Shown piece after piece: positions 31,890 through 34,347 of a stretch of DNA of 34,347 nt. The DNA comes from Nitrosomonas sp. Its GTDB lineage: Bacteria; Pseudomonadota; Gammaproteobacteria; Burkholderiales; Nitrosomonadaceae. Made by a program: the position numbers and the translations under genes. The DNA is taken from contig JAMXAE010000012.1 in NCBI GenBank assembly GCA_024281695.1, positions 1 through 34,347 of the forward strand, read 5' to 3'. Numbering within the stretch: position 1 is the stretch's first letter; each line of letters begins with the position of its first letter. The notes below the pieces were generated by a model. It did no database searches. It worked only from the letters and a program-made list of their open reading frames with translations, and was not told where the DNA came from.

Positions 31890-33140
31890 ATGCAAACCAA
31901 GCTCGCTGATTTTATAAAAAATTCTCCGCAAGGACAGGAAGCGGATGCCATTCTACGCAGTTGTGTGCATTGTGGTTTTTGTTTAGCCACTTGTCCGACA
32001 TATCAAATTCTGGGCGATGAGCTGGACAGTCCGCGCGGTCGTATTTATCTGATGAAGCAGATGCTGGAAGGGCAGCCGGTTACGCAAAAAACACAACTGC
32101 ATTTGGATCGTTGTTTGACTTGCCGTGCCTGTGAAACAACTTGTCCATCAGGAGTGCGATATGGAGAATTGGTGGATATCAGCCGCGATCTGCTTGAAAA
32201 GCAGGTAAAACGTGACATCAAATCTGATGCTGTGCGTTATATGCTACGCAAGATCTTACCAAACTCATTGATATTCAAAGTTTTACTTAAGTCTGGGCAG
32301 GCAGTGCGTCCATTTCTGCCAGAAAGCTTAAAAAAAACAATCCCGGTCAAGCCTAAACCCGCTAAAAAATGGCCTGTCGCAAATCATGCACGCAAAATGC
32401 TGGTCCTTGATGGTTGTGTGCAGCCGGTATTAGTGCCCAACATCAATGCAGCGGCTGCACGTGTACTGGATAATCTCGGTATAGCTTTGATTAGGGCAGA
32501 GAAGGCGGGATGTTGCGGTGCTGTTACTTTTCACCTGAATGCCCAGCAGGAAAGTTTGGATTATATGCGCAGTAATATTGATGCGTGGTGGTCATGGGTA
32601 GAACGGGAGGAGGTTGAAGCGATTGTGGTAACAGCCAGCGGGTGTGGTGTAACTGTGAAAGAATATGGCCACTTATTACAGCATGATCCGGTATATGCCG
32701 GGAAAGCGGCCAAAATATCAGCACTTGCAAAAGACATCAGCGAAATACTCTATGTTGAGCTCGAAAATATTGCGCGATTGATGGATAAGCGAAATACCAA
32801 TACCGGTAAGACAAAGCTGTCTTTTCACTCTCCTTGTACTTTGCAACATGGCATGAAAATTCGTGGTGTAGCTGAGAAAATATTGGTTGCTGCCGGTTTT
32901 GACTTGACCATAGTTCCCAATGCTCACCTTTGCTGCGGTTCGGCCGGAACGTATTCAATTCTGCAACCTGAACTTTCGCAGCAATTACTAAAAAACAAAG
33001 TGATCGCCCTGGAGTCTGGTAAACCTGATCAAATTGCTACTGGCAATATTGGTTGTCTGATGCATCTACAAGGTGGCACTGCGAAATCTGTTAAGCACTG
33101 GATTGAATTGGTTGATGAACGATTAGCCTGTGGTGAATAG
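31890..33140 (+). CDS. glcF: Glycolate oxidase iron-sulfur subunit GlcF
   Basis: A 416-residue electron-transfer subunit. Two 4Fe-4S sites are complete: C25, C28, C31, C35 (CVHCGFCLATCPTY) and C75, C78, C81, C85 (CLTCRACETTCPSG). Two CCG domains follow, with GCCGAVTFH and HLCCGSAGTY, as in heterodisulfide-reductase-like proteins. The ATG is immediately after the glcE stop. GlcDEF passes electrons from glycolate to the quinone pool at the inner membrane. Confidence 0.94.
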   Translation: MQTKLADFIKNSPQGQEADAILRSCVHCGFCLATCPTYQILGDELDSPRGRIYLMKQMLEGQPVTQKTQLHLDRCLTCRACETTCPSGVRYGELVDISRDLLEKQVKRDIKSDAVRYMLRKILPNSLIFKVLLKSGQAVRPFLPESLKKTIPVKPKPAKKWPVANHARKMLVLDGCVQPVLVPNINAAAARVLDNLGIALIRAEKAGCCGAVTFHLNAQQESLDYMRSNIDAWWSWVEREEVEAIVVTASGCGVTVKEYGHLLQHDPVYAGKAAKISALAKDISEILYVELENIARLMDKRNTNTGKTKLSFHSPCTLQHGMKIRGVAEKILVAAGFDLTIVPNAHLCCGSAGTYSILQPELSQQLLKNKVIALESGKPDQIATGNIGCLMHLQGGTAKSVKHWIELVDERLACGE

Positions 33141-33445
33141 ATATAATTTATTTATATAGTGCAATTCCGCAAATTTTGTTTATGATCAAAATCAAATTAC
33201 GGCTATTGTTTGTGCTGAGAAATTGAGAGTCTCTGTTTGCTGGCTGTATACGGTAACTCGATTTGTCATTCCTTGATAAGCAAGGAGATTGCCGGAGATC
33301 TATAAGTTAGACGATTAAAAATTTTTATTTCGATTAAAATTCTGAATTTTTTGTTATACAATCCCGTGCTAAGTTGTTCGGGCGGAATTTCTGAGCATAC
33401 ATAATTATGAAAAAATTAGCTTACAGATAACAAATTGGAGAGAAC
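33141..33445. other. Intergenic region after glcF
   Basis: About 305 bp of AT-rich DNA with no supported gene. No terminator with a clear U tract was found after glcF. The promoter for the histidine-rich protein should lie in 33300-33400, where TTATACAAT at 33353-33361 is -10-like. Confidence 0.4.
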
Positions 33446-34216
33446 ATGAAGGTAGTTCCTAGAAGTGGTTGGGTAGCAAGATTAAGCGGCGCCATATTGG
33501 CATCTTTTTTAGCACTGCCGGTATATGCACAGTTAATGCTGGCGCATGAAGGTCATCATGACGCAGGAGGGTGTACGATAACCAATGCTGAATTTCCAAT
33601 CGCATTCAGTGCTTATGAGGTTCCTGAAAACGATCTGCCGCCAATGCACTCATATTGTTCAAATATACCAACGCCTGGTAGAGTGCAACTAACTATAGAA
33701 TTGTCTGACTGGGATTCTCGTGAAATACCCTTGGCTGTGCGTTTGGTAAAAGCCGGACATGCCGGTCACGGCGGAGGACATAGTGATGACCATAAAAGCG
33801 CGGCAGTAAGTAAAAGTAAAGAAGAGTCAAGCAATGAAGAAGACCACAGCGGCCATGATATGGGTGATCACCAGGATCATGTAATGGAGCATGAAGGGCC
33901 CGGGCACACAGATCCCAGTGCTGGCGAGCATGGTATTAATTACATTCCATATATGAAACATGCTTCTGGAATTATAGTGGTTTCTGCAGTACTTGAAAAA
34001 GGGAACTATGAGATTTTGCTAGAAAAAAAGGATGATGCGGGTAATGTGGTTGTTGCTGGCCGTGTTCCTTTTGTTGTCGGTGGTAGTGGCGGCCATGGTA
34101 GTCATGGCGGTGGTTTTGGACTGATGGAATTTGTCGTATTACTGCTGGTATCTGTGGGCGGCGGATTTTATTTCTTACACCGCCGGAAATCGAAACAGTT
34201 GGCAGATAAATCTTAA
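33446..34216 (+). CDS. Histidine-rich exported protein with C-terminal membrane anchor, putative metal binding
   Basis: A 256-residue protein. Signal peptide to about residue 28 (AILASFLALPVYA), then AHEGHHDAGGC, a beta-like domain with two cysteines (C43, C71) that could form a disulfide, a low-complexity His/Asp/Glu/Gly segment (105-162, with HAGHGGGHSDDH, DHSGHDMGDHQDH and HEGPGHTD), a second beta-like part (IIVVSAVLEKGNYEILLEKK), a Gly/His linker (GGSGGHGSHGGG), a membrane helix (226-244) and the basic end HRRKSK. The His-rich segment would sit in the periplasm and probably binds Cu, Ni or Zn. I do not recognise a named family. GGAGAG precedes the ATG. A copper role would suit an ammonia oxidiser, but is inference. 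Confidence 0.75.
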   Translation: MKVVPRSGWVARLSGAILASFLALPVYAQLMLAHEGHHDAGGCTITNAEFPIAFSAYEVPENDLPPMHSYCSNIPTPGRVQLTIELSDWDSREIPLAVRLVKAGHAGHGGGHSDDHKSAAVSKSKEESSNEEDHSGHDMGDHQDHVMEHEGPGHTDPSAGEHGINYIPYMKHASGIIVVSAVLEKGNYEILLEKKDDAGNVVVAGRVPFVVGGSGGHGSHGGGFGLMEFVVLLLVSVGGGFYFLHRRKSKQLADKS

Positions 34217-34347
34217 TATATTCTTTGCTGAAGAGAAGCTGATCGAATTATCTTGACAGTAAAGATCCGGCTAAGTAGTCTAGATTGTGTTTGGCCGATG
34301 GATGTAGGGTATTGGTCAATGATGTTGAGTTGAGAGAGTAGAAGGTT
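34217..34347. other. Right-edge intergenic sequence
   Basis: No gene is visible. TTGACA at 34253-34258 followed 17 bp later by TAGTCT could be a weak sigma-70 promoter reading out of the window. Confidence 0.25.

Overview
The window looks like chromosomal DNA of an ammonia-oxidising betaproteobacterium, most likely Nitrosomonas. The support is a homolog of SmbP (a periplasmic metal-binding protein described from Nitrosomonas europaea), three PEP-CTERM surface proteins, a betaproteobacterial purM-purN-DUF3108-RsmB-like cluster, and AT-leaning base composition. The genus is an inference; there is no rRNA or amo gene here to settle it.

Layout. 1-704: N-terminal part of an MmeI-like type IIG restriction-modification protein, cut by the window edge. 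865-5246: a HprA-type D-2-hydroxyacid dehydrogenase, a PEP-CTERM gene broken by two compensating frameshifts, an EmrE-type SMR transporter, a Tat-signal-bearing PLP decarboxylase of the histidine decarboxylase type, and a divergent GreB-family factor. 5247-10900 is the accessory part: a 97-bp IS5-like MITE with a TTAG target duplication, a secreted protein of unknown function, two 70-residue proteins made of PPxx-type pentapeptide repeats, small secreted or membrane proteins, a decayed IS5 transposase, a tandem MazG-like protein whose expected metal ligands are all replaced, then csbD and smbP. A shared motif, TTCGTT-nn-CGTACAGAC, lies upstream of csbD and of an 87-residue secreted protein, with a variant upstream of one repeat protein.

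11437-15207 (minus) is a housekeeping operon: purM, purN, DUF3108, RsmB-like methyltransferase. 15748-18642 holds a second PEP-CTERM protein, a DUF4156/RcsF-like exported protein, and a LemA-GIDE pair in which the GIDE protein carries a textbook EF-hand loop. 18787-24914 (minus) holds a polyphosphate module (PPK2 plus CYTH-CHAD), an exported isoaspartyl peptidase, a methyltransferase and a LysM-L,D-transpeptidase lipoprotein. 25490-26518 is a PEP-CTERM beta-propeller-like protein.

26715-33140 (plus) is a co-directional run: methyltransferase, BASS-family transporter, tartronate-semialdehyde-reductase-like dehydrogenase, and glcD-glcE-glcF. With the hydroxypyruvate/glycerate dehydrogenase near the left end, this gives most of a route from glycolate through glyoxylate towards glycerate, which suits an autotroph that makes 2-phosphoglycolate through Rubisco. 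The window ends with a histidine-rich, C-terminally anchored exported protein. No tRNA, rRNA, CRISPR array or integrase was found.
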